Positions 8,030 to 16,593 of a DNA stretch of 64,000 bases are shown here, in pieces. Origin of the DNA: Alphaproteobacteria bacterium (GTDB lineage Bacteria; Pseudomonadota; Alphaproteobacteria; Puniceispirillales; Puniceispirillaceae); assembly GCA_016779005.1 (NCBI GenBank), contig JADHOL010000005.1, forward strand, positions 62,001 to 126,000. The letters are read 5' to 3'. How positions within the stretch are numbered: position 1 is the stretch's first letter; each line of letters opens with the position of its first letter. Below the pieces are notes generated by a model that saw only the letters and a program-made list of their open reading frames with translations, searched no databases and was not told the origin of the DNA. The translations under genes were made by a program, and so were the position numbers.

Positions 8030-9361
8030 TTAAGTTCCAGCAATTTTTGCTGTTTTACGATGCCAGATTTCCAGTAATTCTGGCGCATGACACGCAGGCG
8101 TAGGACTATCCCACGGAATGGTCACATCAAAAGCTTTGGCGATTGCGACAGCAGATAAAATACCATCTTCGTGAAATCCATACCGTGTCCATGCTCCACA
8201 AAAATAGGTGTGGGCTGGCCCTTGTACTGTATTTAACTGGTTTTGTGCGTCAATTGCGTTTTGATCAAACACCGGATGAAGATATGTAAATTCCCGAAAT
8301 GGTTTTTCAATAGGGGAGTCTTTAAACGGATTTAAGGTAACAAATAAGGGCAGTTTATCTGGCAGAGATTGTAATTTATTCATCCAGTAAGTCACGCATA
8401 ATTCGCTTTGCTTAGACGCATTGGAAAGGTAATTCCAAGCAGACCAGGCCGCTTTGCGTTTGGGCATATAGGAGGATTGTGAATGCAAGATAACTTTATT
8501 CTCCTGAAAACCGAATTGGCTTAACATATCATGCTCTTCATCACTGGCATCACTCAACAAGTTAAGGCTATCATCGGCATGGGCAGCAAGAATTACCTTA
8601 TCAAAAAACTGTGGTTTTTCACCCTCAATATAAATCATAGCGCCTTGTTCTGTGCGTTGGATTTTTTCAATCACGATATTACATCTGGCGCTTGCGCCTA
8701 GATCTTGTATTATTTTAGATACGTAGTTTCTCGAACCACCGCTTACAGTTCGCCAAACAGGACGTCCTGAAAAATCCAATAATTTGTGATTATTCATGAA
8801 TTTAATAAATGAGCGCGCAGGAAATTGCATTACTGTTTGGGATGGGCAAGACCAAATAGCAGCAGCCATTGGCAGCATATGCTCATTGATGAAGGTTTTG
8901 CTCATTCGCATTCTAATCATCAACTGCTCTAATGTTTCATCTTTGGGGCCTTGCTCTACTTCTTGTGTTGCTGATTTATAAAAACGAAACAAATCTACTA
9001 GCAAACGCCAATATTTTGGTTTTATAAAGTTTAAGGGCTGTGCACATAATCCGCGCAATGAGCCTGCATATTCAAAGCGCCCATTAGACAATGATACCCC
9101 AAAGGACATATCTGTCTCTTGGGTTTTTACATCTAGCGCATCAAAAAGCCCAATAAGATTAGGATAATTGTAACTATTATAAACAATAAACCCGCTATCT
9201 ACGCTAACAGGGTCTGATGCGGCGTCTTCTCGAACATCAACTGTATGCGCATGACCACCGAAACGATTATCTTTTTCGAGCAAGGTTACCTCATGTTCTT
9301 TATGAAGTAGCCAAGCAGCACTTAATCCTGCAATCCCAGAACCCACAACGGCAATACGCAT
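8030..9361 (-). CDS. NAD(P)/FAD-dependent amine-oxidase-like oxidoreductase (COG2907)
   Basis: The N-terminus MRIAVVGSGIAGLSAAWLL is a textbook FAD-binding Rossmann motif, followed by LLEKDNRFGGHAHT. The C-terminus has the second FAD contact FCGAWTRYGFHEDGILSAVAIA. At 443 residues it has the size of COG2907 predicted NAD/FAD-binding proteins. I place the start at ATG 9361, 12 codons after the longest in-frame start, because the Rossmann strand begins there and AGAAGGG lies just upstream. It heads the minus-strand lipid operon. It presumably oxidises or desaturates the modified acyl chain; that is inference from context. Confidence 0.9.
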   Translation of the reverse strand: MRIAVVGSGIAGLSAAWLLHKEHEVTLLEKDNRFGGHAHTVDVREDAASDPVSVDSGFIVYNSYNYPNLIGLFDALDVKTQETDMSFGVSLSNGRFEYAGSLRGLCAQPLNFIKPKYWRLLVDLFRFYKSATQEVEQGPKDETLEQLMIRMRMSKTFINEHMLPMAAAIWSCPSQTVMQFPARSFIKFMNNHKLLDFSGRPVWRTVSGGSRNYVSKIIQDLGASARCNIVIEKIQRTEQGAMIYIEGEKPQFFDKVILAAHADDSLNLLSDASDEEHDMLSQFGFQENKVILHSQSSYMPKRKAAWSAWNYLSNASKQSELCVTYWMNKLQSLPDKLPLFVTLNPFKDSPIEKPFREFTYLHPVFDQNAIDAQNQLNTVQGPAHTYFCGAWTRYGFHEDGILSAVAIAKAFDVTIPWDSPTPACHAPELLEIWHRKTAKIAGT

Positions 9362-9424
9362 AATCTGCCCTTCTCTTAATAATAATTTTATTATCAATAA
9401 CTAATAATTAGATTTTTTTCTATG

Positions 9425-10174
9425 TCATTTACATAAATTTGCAACATCGCGAATGTGATAAAGTTTTGTTCTATGGCAGAAATAAATTTCTGGAGCCTGT
9501 GAAAACAAACTGGAAATCGTTTTATCCCTAATATTTAAGCCCCCAGTAAATACCCCAAAGGCAGGTAGAATCATCCGACAGGTATCAAAAATAAAACATT
9601 TTCCTGAGGCTGTACCAGCACGCAGTCTTAATTTTGCTTTTGGATGATAATGAGCGATAATCTGACCGTCAGCAGGCGCTAACATAGTGTTAGGGTCATT
9701 CTGCTCTATCTGATGCCGAAGCTCAATCTTACCGATGCTAGATGATAGGCTTTGCGTGCCATTTAAAAAATCTGGCAGTAAGGGGTCATGATTTCCAAGC
9801 ACCCATGTAAATTCTCTTCCAACCATTAAGTGTTGTAGCTGCTTTTTATAGGTATCAGCTAGCGATTGTGCTGCTGCTATCGTGTGGAAACTATCCCCTA
9901 ATAAAATACAATGTGATACAGGGTTTCTATTTAATGCACTGCCTAGAAGCTCTAATGTTTCTATTGTATCATATCCAGGTAGCAGAGTGGCACTTGATTG
10001 CGAAAACGCTTTTTCAAGATGCAAATCAGCCACAATAAGTGTTTGGCTGTCTGCATGGTAACATGAGCCATCTGCATATAACCAAAAAAGCTGATTACAA
10101 AAAGTAATCTCAGCTTTGTCTAAATCACGATTAGACGCCAGATTAAGGCCGGCTTTTGGGGGCAGAAGATCCAT
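9425..10174 (-). CDS. pdeM: Ligase-associated DNA damage response endonuclease PdeM
   Basis: A 249-residue calcineurin-like metallophosphoesterase. The metal ligands are in order: Asp50 and His52 (VADLHLEKA), Asp94 (LLGDSFH), Asn129-His130-region GNHD at 127-130, and a late IIAHYHPK histidine pair. The motif VADLHLEK is typical of PdeM, which is encoded with the Lhr-type helicase, exonuclease and ATP-dependent ligase. The gene follows the helicase by four bases on the same strand and clearly shares its transcript. It is a cytoplasmic enzyme; its physiological substrate is not firmly known. Confidence 0.92.
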   Translation of the reverse strand: MDLLPPKAGLNLASNRDLDKAEITFCNQLFWLYADGSCYHADSQTLIVADLHLEKAFSQSSATLLPGYDTIETLELLGSALNRNPVSHCILLGDSFHTIAAAQSLADTYKKQLQHLMVGREFTWVLGNHDPLLPDFLNGTQSLSSSIGKIELRHQIEQNDPNTMLAPADGQIIAHYHPKAKLRLRAGTASGKCFIFDTCRMILPAFGVFTGGLNIRDKTISSLFSQAPEIYFCHRTKLYHIRDVANLCK

Positions 10175-10178
10175 ATAT

Positions 10179-12665
10179 TTAAATTTCTTTTATCTCATTG
10201 ATAAGGTTATATTCTAATTCTTCTAACATTGTCTCAAATGCAGATGACATAACTGATTCTCGTCCCACTTCAAGTAGCAGAGGGATAGCAAGAGCTGATA
10301 TTCTAGGTAAATCAACATGCGTAATCTTATTCTCAAACCGAATTAGAAGGTCTGAGAGCCTGCGGATATCTGTCAAACCTCTGGCGGAATCCTGCCGCGT
10401 TGCTTCAAGCAAAATATGATCTGGCTGATGTTTTCTTAAAACATCATAAATAAGGTCTGAATTAATAGTTACTTGTTTTCCTGTTTTTTCTGTTCCGGGA
10501 ATTTTTTTATCAATTAATCCTGAAATCGTGGCAACCTGTCTGAATGAGCGTTTCAGCATGGTTGATTCAGCCATCCATTCCTCTAATTCATCTCCTAATA
10601 TGTCAGGGTTAAATAAGGGGGCAGGTTGATTTACTTTTTCAAGAGACCAAATAGCAATCGCATAATCTGTTGCAACAAAACCAAGTGGTTTTAGACTTGT
10701 CCTTTCCATGCGTCTGGTAAGAAGCATGCCAAGCGTTTGATGCGCATTTCGACCTTCAAATCCATAGGCGACAAGATAATGTCGCTCACCGCGTTGGAAT
10801 GTTTCAACCAGCAAGCTATCGGTATCTGGCAGCTGTGAGTATGTTTGTTGAATTTCAAGCCATTCTCGCACTGGTTCTGGAAGAGATGGATGAATATCGG
10901 TTGATTGTAGAATATGTCTTACTGTTTCAGACATATCTGCTGTTAAGGGCAACCTGCCACCTGCATAGGCAGGCACTTTCGGCTCTTTTGCAATAGTAGG
11001 CTCAACAATGACCTGCATTTTTCTAATTTCCACAAAAGCCACGATTCGGCCTGCAAAAACAAAACTATCGCCTACCCGTAATGATTGGACAAAATACTCC
11101 TCTATTTCTCCCAAGGCTGGGCCGCGTGCAAATCTGATTTTTAATGTTGTCGTCTCTACAATCGTGCCTATATTCATACGCCATCTTGTAGCGACTCTGC
11201 GACTGGTTAGTCGGTATAATCCATCTATTCCTTTAACAATGCGGCGGAATTGCTCGTAATGCTCAAGCGCATAACCGCCTGTGCTCACAAACTCAAGAAC
11301 TTGATTAAATATATCGCGTTCAAGAGAGCGGTAAGGCGGAGCTGTGCAAATTTGTTGATATAGCGCATCAGCATTAAAAGGCCCTGCAACTGCCCGACCA
11401 ACTATATATTGTGCCAATACATCCAGACTGCCAGAATATTCCTCAAGCCTGTCAAGTCTTCCTTGACTTACATTCAGGCGAGCCGCAAAGGCTTCTATTA
11501 CTTCGAATCTATTAGCAGGAACAATAATTGCTTTTGAGGGTACCCCAAGGCGGTGTCCTGCGCGTCCAATTCTTTGGATAAGGCGCGAGGTTCCTTTCGC
11601 AGCGCCTACCTGTATTACAAGGTCAATGTCAGCCCAATCGATACCCAAATCCAGTGAGGAGGTGGCCACAACAGCGTCTAAGGCACCCTCTGCCATAGCC
11701 TTTTCTACGTTTCGGCGCTGACGGGCATCAAGAGAGCCATGATGTAATCCGATATGCAGATTATCTTTATTTTCTCGCCATAATGACTGAAATAATAATT
11801 CCGCCTGTGCTCTGGTATTCACAAAAATAAGGCTCGTTTTATGAGCAGATATCATGTGATAAATATCACCAACCGCATAATTGGCAGAGTGTCCTGCAAA
11901 CGGAATATCATTCTTATTTGGATGATAAATTTCGATATTAATTTTTTTATCTATGTTTGGGTTAATAATCGCTACTAAATCTGGGGTTGGTGATAGCCAG
12001 CACGCTAACTGGCTGGGATTAGCAACCGTAGCCGATAAGCCAATAAAGGCAGCATTAGGGGCGCAAACCCGAAGCGATGCGAGGGATAGCGACAAAAGAT
12101 CCCCGCGTTTATTGCCAATAACAGTGTGAATTTCATCAATAATAACAGCAGATAATTTAGAGAAATAAAATGCTGCTTCTGGCCATGCGAGCATTAATTC
12201 AACTGATTCAGGGGTAGTAAGCAGTATATTTGGGGGTGCTGTTTTTTGCCTATTACGCTTTGTCTGACCTGTATCGCCAGTTCTTGTCTCACAAATGATT
12301 TCAAGCCCCATTTCAGCAATCGGTGTTTGCAGGTTTCTGTGAACATCAACTGCAAGTGCTTTTAAAGGGGATATATAAAGTGTGTGTAAAAATGGCTCAG
12401 TTCGATTTTCCGAGGCCTGTTTGCTAAGTTCAATCAGACTTGGCAGGAACCCGGATAGTGTTTTTCCAGAACCGGTAGGGGCAATTAGCAGACAAGAATT
12501 ACCCTCTTTTAGGTGCGAGATTAGTGAGAGCTGATGCGGGTAGACACCCCAACCTTTAGATGAAAACCAATCTTGGAATTGCGTTGGTAAGTATGAGCTA
12601 TCAGGGCTGTTTTCAGATTCTGTTTTGCTCATTTTAGTCATCACACCTAGATTTTGGCTTTTCAT
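10179..12665 (-). CDS. lhr: Ligase-associated DEXH-box DNA helicase (Lhr core)
   Basis: An 828-residue superfamily 2 helicase: Walker A APTGSGKT at 62-69, DEIH at 177-180, the SAT motif near 211, and helicase C-terminal motifs including QRIGRAGHR. The remainder is the Lhr-core winged-helix and beta-barrel region. Lhr core unwinds DNA or DNA:RNA 3' to 5'. The first start (12665) may be too early: ATG at 12632 has AGGTG 11 bases upstream and begins a plausible MSKTESEN. The gene runs into pdeM. Unlike the usual arrangement, its ligase and exonuclease partners are on the other strand beyond a GST gene. Confidence 0.95.
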   Translation of the reverse strand: MKSQNLGVMTKMSKTESENSPDSSYLPTQFQDWFSSKGWGVYPHQLSLISHLKEGNSCLLIAPTGSGKTLSGFLPSLIELSKQASENRTEPFLHTLYISPLKALAVDVHRNLQTPIAEMGLEIICETRTGDTGQTKRNRQKTAPPNILLTTPESVELMLAWPEAAFYFSKLSAVIIDEIHTVIGNKRGDLLSLSLASLRVCAPNAAFIGLSATVANPSQLACWLSPTPDLVAIINPNIDKKINIEIYHPNKNDIPFAGHSANYAVGDIYHMISAHKTSLIFVNTRAQAELLFQSLWRENKDNLHIGLHHGSLDARQRRNVEKAMAEGALDAVVATSSLDLGIDWADIDLVIQVGAAKGTSRLIQRIGRAGHRLGVPSKAIIVPANRFEVIEAFAARLNVSQGRLDRLEEYSGSLDVLAQYIVGRAVAGPFNADALYQQICTAPPYRSLERDIFNQVLEFVSTGGYALEHYEQFRRIVKGIDGLYRLTSRRVATRWRMNIGTIVETTTLKIRFARGPALGEIEEYFVQSLRVGDSFVFAGRIVAFVEIRKMQVIVEPTIAKEPKVPAYAGGRLPLTADMSETVRHILQSTDIHPSLPEPVREWLEIQQTYSQLPDTDSLLVETFQRGERHYLVAYGFEGRNAHQTLGMLLTRRMERTSLKPLGFVATDYAIAIWSLEKVNQPAPLFNPDILGDELEEWMAESTMLKRSFRQVATISGLIDKKIPGTEKTGKQVTINSDLIYDVLRKHQPDHILLEATRQDSARGLTDIRRLSDLLIRFENKITHVDLPRISALAIPLLLEVGRESVMSSAFETMLEELEYNLINEIKEI

Positions 12666-12733
12666 GCGCCTAGACTATATCAATATCCAGCCAGATAATC
12701 ATATAGCAACCAATACCCAAAAAAGGATATCTC

Positions 12734-13438
12734 ATGATAGATTTATATTATTGGCCAACCCCAAATGGACACAAGATAACCATTGCTCTTGAAGAGATGG
12801 GATTGCCCTATAGTTTACATTATGTAGATATATCGAAAGGCGACCAATTTAAACCTGAATTTTTGCGCTTTTCGCCTAATAACAAAATGCCTGCTATTAT
12901 CGATCAAGATGGTATTGGCGGAATGCAAACCAGCATATTCGAATCAGGTGCTATTTTATTGTACCTATCTGGAAAAACAGGAAAATACATCCCCTCTGAT
13001 ATGAAAAGGCAGGTTTTAGTTTGGGAATGGTTGATGTGGCAAATGGCAGGTTTTGGTCCAATGCTTGGACAGGTGCATCACTTTAATCATTATGCGCCTG
13101 TAAAGATTGATTATGCGATAGAGCGTTATGTGAATGAGGCGAGCCGGTTATATGGGGTGCTTGATACTCAATTATCAAAGGGGGATTATGTGACGGGCGA
13201 TGATTATACTATTGCGGATATGGCCATTCTGCCATGGACAAAAAGTTATGCACGCCAAGGCATTGATCTAGCAAAATTTCCAAATATTGCACGCTGGCGA
13301 GAGACATTACATAATAGAAAAGCAGTGCAAAAAGCCTATGAAATTGAAGCGGAAATTGGAGAGAAGAATAAAACAGATCTTCGAGAGTTAAGTGGCGAGG
13401 AATGGCAAAAATTATTTGGCACAACCAAGCCAAAATAA
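12734..13438 (+). CDS. Glutathione S-transferase, YfcG-like
   Basis: A 234-residue GST with an N-terminal thioredoxin-fold domain (LYYWPTPNGHKITIALEE, then SPNNKMPAI with the cis-Pro, and FESGAILLYL that binds the glutathione carboxylate) and a helical C-terminal domain containing the YTIADMAI cap motif. The TPNGHK signature is that of the YfcG/Nu class, which has disulfide reductase activity. It lies divergent from the lhr gene (68 bases between starts) and 40 bases before the exonuclease, so it may be cotranscribed with the exonuclease-ligase pair. Confidence 0.92.
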   Translation: MIDLYYWPTPNGHKITIALEEMGLPYSLHYVDISKGDQFKPEFLRFSPNNKMPAIIDQDGIGGMQTSIFESGAILLYLSGKTGKYIPSDMKRQVLVWEWLMWQMAGFGPMLGQVHHFNHYAPVKIDYAIERYVNEASRLYGVLDTQLSKGDYVTGDDYTIADMAILPWTKSYARQGIDLAKFPNIARWRETLHNRKAVQKAYEIEAEIGEKNKTDLRELSGEEWQKLFGTTKPK

Positions 13439-13478
13439 TCCAATATTATAATTATCAAATGAGGTTGCACCAAGGCTG

Positions 13479-14495
13479 ATGATAGATACAAGCTGGCTAA
13501 AAATCTCCAAACCTGGTTTATATGTTCCACCCGCATACGCCCATATAGACCCTGTAAGGGCTGTTGATACTGCAATTATAACACATGGTCATGCCGACCA
13601 TGCCCGCGCTGGTCATGGCCATGTTATTGCAACACCAGAAACCCTTGCCATAATGTCTGCGCGATATGGCGCTAACTTTGCAGCTCAGCAAACAGCGCTT
13701 CCCTATAATCAGCAATTGATGCTAGGGGATGTAAACGTGAAATTAATTCCCGCTGGTCATGTGCTTGGCTCTGCTCAGATTGTGCTTGAATATGCCAATA
13801 CAAAGATAATTGCAGCGGGAGATTATAAAAGGCGAAGTGACCCCACATGCCGTCCCTTTCAGGTCGAGCACTGTGATGTATTTATTACAGAAGCTACTTT
13901 TGGATTGCCTGTTTTTGCGCATCCAGAGCCAGAGACGCAAATTAAAAAATTATTGGAGGTGCAGCATTTGTTTCCCGAGCGCTCAATTATAATTGGGGCC
14001 TATTCTCTTGGGAAGGCACAGCGCTTAATCGCTTTATTGCGCGAGGCAGGGTACGATGAGACAATTTTCATTCATGGCGCGATGAAAAAACTATGTGAGT
14101 TATATATATCATTTGGAATTGAGCTTGGAAGTTTGCAGACAACACCAATTGGCAAAATCGATAACCAACAAATCTCACTTGCTGGCAAGTTTATATTGGC
14201 ACCACCCTCAGCAATGGGAACAAAATGGGCACAGCGATTAAGCGACCCTCTGGTGGTTTCTGCCTCAGGCTGGATGCAGGTAAGACAACGTGCAAAACAA
14301 GGCGGTGTTGAGCTCCCTCTTGTGATATCTGATCATGCTGATTGGAATGATATATTACGCACCATAAAAGAGGTAAACGCATCTGAGATTTGGGTAACAC
14401 ATGGCAGAGAGGATGCTCTTATTCATGCCTGTTCTCAAATGGGTTTATCTGCCAAGGCACTCTCCCTTATCGGATATGAGGATGAGAGCGAATGA
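13479..14495 (+). CDS. Ligase-associated DNA exonuclease (metallo-beta-lactamase fold)
   Basis: A 338-residue protein of the metallo-beta-lactamase/beta-CASP-like type. The HxHxDH zinc motif is at residues 36-41 (THGHADHARAGH), further ligands are in PAGHVLGSAQI and SDHADW, and VTHGRED closes the site near the C-terminus. This is the exonuclease encoded with the damage-response ATP-dependent ligase. The gene ends in an ATGA overlap with the ligase start, so the two are translationally coupled. It is cytoplasmic. Confidence 0.93.
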   Translation: MIDTSWLKISKPGLYVPPAYAHIDPVRAVDTAIITHGHADHARAGHGHVIATPETLAIMSARYGANFAAQQTALPYNQQLMLGDVNVKLIPAGHVLGSAQIVLEYANTKIIAAGDYKRRSDPTCRPFQVEHCDVFITEATFGLPVFAHPEPETQIKKLLEVQHLFPERSIIIGAYSLGKAQRLIALLREAGYDETIFIHGAMKKLCELYISFGIELGSLQTTPIGKIDNQQISLAGKFILAPPSAMGTKWAQRLSDPLVVSASGWMQVRQRAKQGGVELPLVISDHADWNDILRTIKEVNASEIWVTHGREDALIHACSQMGLSAKALSLIGYEDESE

Positions 14496-16132
14496 GGGTT
14501 TTTGCCAATTTACTTCAGTCATTACTATATGCCCCTCAACGTTTGGTAAAACAGGCCTATCTAGTCGAGTTTATAAGAAACACGCCTGACCCGGATAGAG
14601 GATATGCCCTATCTGCCCTTACCGGGGAGTTACCTATTCAAGGCGTGAAAGCAGGTCTTATTCGCCAGATTGCCTATGAGAGGTGTGATAGTGTTTTATT
14701 TGATTTATCCTATGATTTTGTGGGTGATTTGGCAGAAACGGTTGCACTTATCTGGCCCCAGAATGATAATCTTTACGCAGAAATAAGCGTAAGTGAAATC
14801 ATCACCAAACTTAAGACGGTATCCAGAATAGATGCTCGTATAGTATTAAAACAATGGCTTGATCAAATGCCTGAAGCCCAAAGATGGGCCTTATTAAAGC
14901 TACTGACAGGCGGGTTGAGGGTTGGGGTCTCTGCCCGTATGGTTCGGCTTGCATTAGCACAAGCCTATCAAACTGATGTCAATGACATAGAGCAGATTTG
15001 GCCCTTGATTGAGCCTCCTTACGCAGAACTTTTTAACTGGTTAGAAGGAAGTGCAGACAAGCCAGATGCAGCAGGACGCGCGGTGTTCCGTCCGATGATG
15101 CTTGCGCATCCGCTTTTGGAGCCTGAAATAGAGCGATTGGATTTTACCTCATTTCAGGCAGAGTGGAAATGGGATGGTGCTCGAATTCAATTGGTATCTG
15201 GAACCGATGGGGTGCGCCTGTTTTCAAGGTCAGGAGATGATATATCAAGCACCTTTCCTGAAATCGCAAAACCTCTTTCATGGAAGGGGGTGATTGATGG
15301 CGAATTGCTAGCGGGCACCCCAGATCAGCTTGGAAGTTTCCAGCAATTACAGCTAAGACTTAACCGCAAAAAACCATCCTCTAAATTAATGTCAGAGAAC
15401 CCCGTTTTTGTGAGAGTTTATGATATCCTTATCGACGGGGATAGCGATCTGCGAGACAATAGCCTAGAGCACCGCAGGGCGCTTCTAGAAGCTCAGATGA
15501 AATCTGGACTTAATGTTGCGTATCTTGATTTGTCTGAGATATTAGCAGAAGCCAGCTTTGCTAATTTACAAATTTGGCGCGAGCAATGCCGGGCTGGCGG
15601 GCTGATTGAAGGGGTGATGCTTAAACATAAAACAAGTAGCTATCAGGCAGGGCGCATAAAAGGGAGTTGGTATAAATGGAAGCGGGCTCCGCTAACAGCT
15701 GATTTGGTGATTTTATATGCTCAAAGAGGACATGGTAGGCGCTCCTCATTTTTTTCTGATTTCACGCTTGGTGCTTGGGCCGAAGACAGCAAGACTGACA
15801 ACAAGACTGGCACCCAGACTGGCACCAAGACTGGCACCAAGACTGGTACAGCTACTCTGCTGCCCGTTGCAAAAGCTTATTCTGGCTTTAGTGATGATGA
15901 GCTTAAAATGCTAGATAAATTTGTAAGAGAACATATCGTCCAAAAATTTGGTCCAGTACGGGAAGTTGAAAAAACATTAGTGGTAGAAATAGCGTTTGAT
16001 TCTGTTCAGCGTTCCAAACGTCATAAATCCGGCATTGCAACCAGATTTCCAAGATTTAAAGCAATTCGCTGGGATAAGCCTGCCAATGAAGCAAATTCGG
16101 TCTCTGACCTTATCGCAATGATAGATATCTAA
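14492..16132 (+). CDS. ATP-dependent DNA ligase (cisplatin damage response type)
   Basis: A 546-residue ATP-dependent ligase. After an N-terminal helical DNA-binding domain (about 1-200), the adenylation motif is EWKWDGAR with the nucleophile Lys226, followed by FSRSGDD (motif III), VIDGELL, EGVMLKH and YKWKR. The OB-fold region follows with DLVILYAQRGHGRRSSFFSDF. An insertion of five 12 bp repeats encodes about 20 residues rich in K-T-G-T near residue 433-452, in a loop where relatives have only a few residues. It joins nicks in duplex DNA with ATP, in addition to the essential NAD-dependent LigA. Confidence 0.95.
   Translation: MRVFANLLQSLLYAPQRLVKQAYLVEFIRNTPDPDRGYALSALTGELPIQGVKAGLIRQIAYERCDSVLFDLSYDFVGDLAETVALIWPQNDNLYAEISVSEIITKLKTVSRIDARIVLKQWLDQMPEAQRWALLKLLTGGLRVGVSARMVRLALAQAYQTDVNDIEQIWPLIEPPYAELFNWLEGSADKPDAAGRAVFRPMMLAHPLLEPEIERLDFTSFQAEWKWDGARIQLVSGTDGVRLFSRSGDDISSTFPEIAKPLSWKGVIDGELLAGTPDQLGSFQQLQLRLNRKKPSSKLMSENPVFVRVYDILIDGDSDLRDNSLEHRRALLEAQMKSGLNVAYLDLSEILAEASFANLQIWREQCRAGGLIEGVMLKHKTSSYQAGRIKGSWYKWKRAPLTADLVILYAQRGHGRRSSFFSDFTLGAWAEDSKTDNKTGTQTGTKTGTKTGTATLLPVAKAYSGFSDDELKMLDKFVREHIVQKFGPVREVEKTLVVEIAFDSVQRSKRHKSGIATRFPRFKAIRWDKPANEANSVSDLIAMIDI
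15790..15849 (+). repeat. Five 12-bp tandem repeats inside the DNA ligase gene
   Basis: Consecutive units of the form CAAGACTGGCAC at 15790, 15802, 15814, 15826 and 15838, with one to three differences among them. The period is a multiple of three, so copy-number change keeps the frame and adds or removes four residues (K-T-G-T) each time. Confidence 0.92.
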
Positions 16133-16140
16133 ACATAAAG

Positions 16141-16302
16141 CTAGGCGCGTGTTTGAGATTCCTTTTTATGACGCTTGCACCTCTCTGAGCAGTAAATCAC
16201 ATTCTCCCAGTCTTTTGACCATTTTTTGCGCCATATAAAGGGTTTCTCGCATGTAGGGCATTGCTTTTCGGGAAGTTCGGATTTCTTTCTCATTTTAGCC
16301 AT
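16141..16302 (-). CDS. DUF2256 small zinc-ribbon protein
   Basis: A 53-residue protein with four cysteines in two pairs (CPTCEKPF and, later, YCSERCKR), the pattern of DUF2256, a predicted zinc-binding mini-protein. A longer in-frame start at 16377 would add 25 residues that overlap the 58-codon gene upstream; I prefer ATG 16302, where the family begins (MAKMRKKSELPEKQC), with AGGTGT upstream. DUF2256 genes often sit beside photolyase/cryptochrome genes in other bacteria. Here it ends the three-gene set with the YcgN-like gene and converges on the DNA ligase. Confidence 0.85.
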   Translation of the reverse strand: MAKMRKKSELPEKQCPTCEKPFIWRKKWSKDWENVIYCSERCKRHKKESQTRA

Positions 16303-16357
16303 TACACCGACACCTATATAAGCTACATAATGCTTTAAAAACTTTGATAGCGCTTCA

Positions 16358-16534
16358 TTAAGATGGAATAGAATCACCTTGATAGCGCAATGTGCATTCG
16401 CCTGTGATTAATTGTGTAAACAAAGACTCTTTGCATTTAGTCCAAGACATATCAGCCATTCCGCTCATATCTCGCCAAATAAAGGCTAGTACAAACAAGC
16501 TCATTAATAGCACCAACAGCCATCTTAAATCCAT
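16358..16534 (-). CDS. 58-residue single-span membrane protein, unknown function
   Basis: Found by reading the gap between the YcgN-like and DUF2256 genes. ATG at 16534 is preceded by a strong AGGAG (minus strand ACAGGAGATAAA). The product starts MDLRWLLVLLMSLFVLAF, a single hydrophobic helix (residues 3-19), then a polar tail with two cysteines (Cys34 and Cys47) and ends ...GDSIPS. It fits tightly between neighbours on the same strand (59 bases after the YcgN-like stop, 55 before the DUF2256 start). I know no family for it. The good ribosome site, helix and cysteine pair are the evidence that it is real. Confidence 0.65.
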   Translation of the reverse strand: MDLRWLLVLLMSLFVLAFIWRDMSGMADMSWTKCKESLFTQLITGECTLRYQGDSIPS

Positions 16535-16593
16535 TTTATCTCCTGTTTCTAAATAAGGTTCGTTTTCAAGAGCGGTTCTGCTTCGATATATTT

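Noticed and set aside
9362-9424. Sigma-E (ChrR-type) promoter before the lipid operon
   Set aside because: I found TGATAA-like and TTAAGA-like words but not the TGATC...TAAG spacing expected; not a supported site.
15790-15849. CRISPR-like array
   Set aside because: 12-bp direct units without spacers, in frame within the ligase, are a minisatellite.
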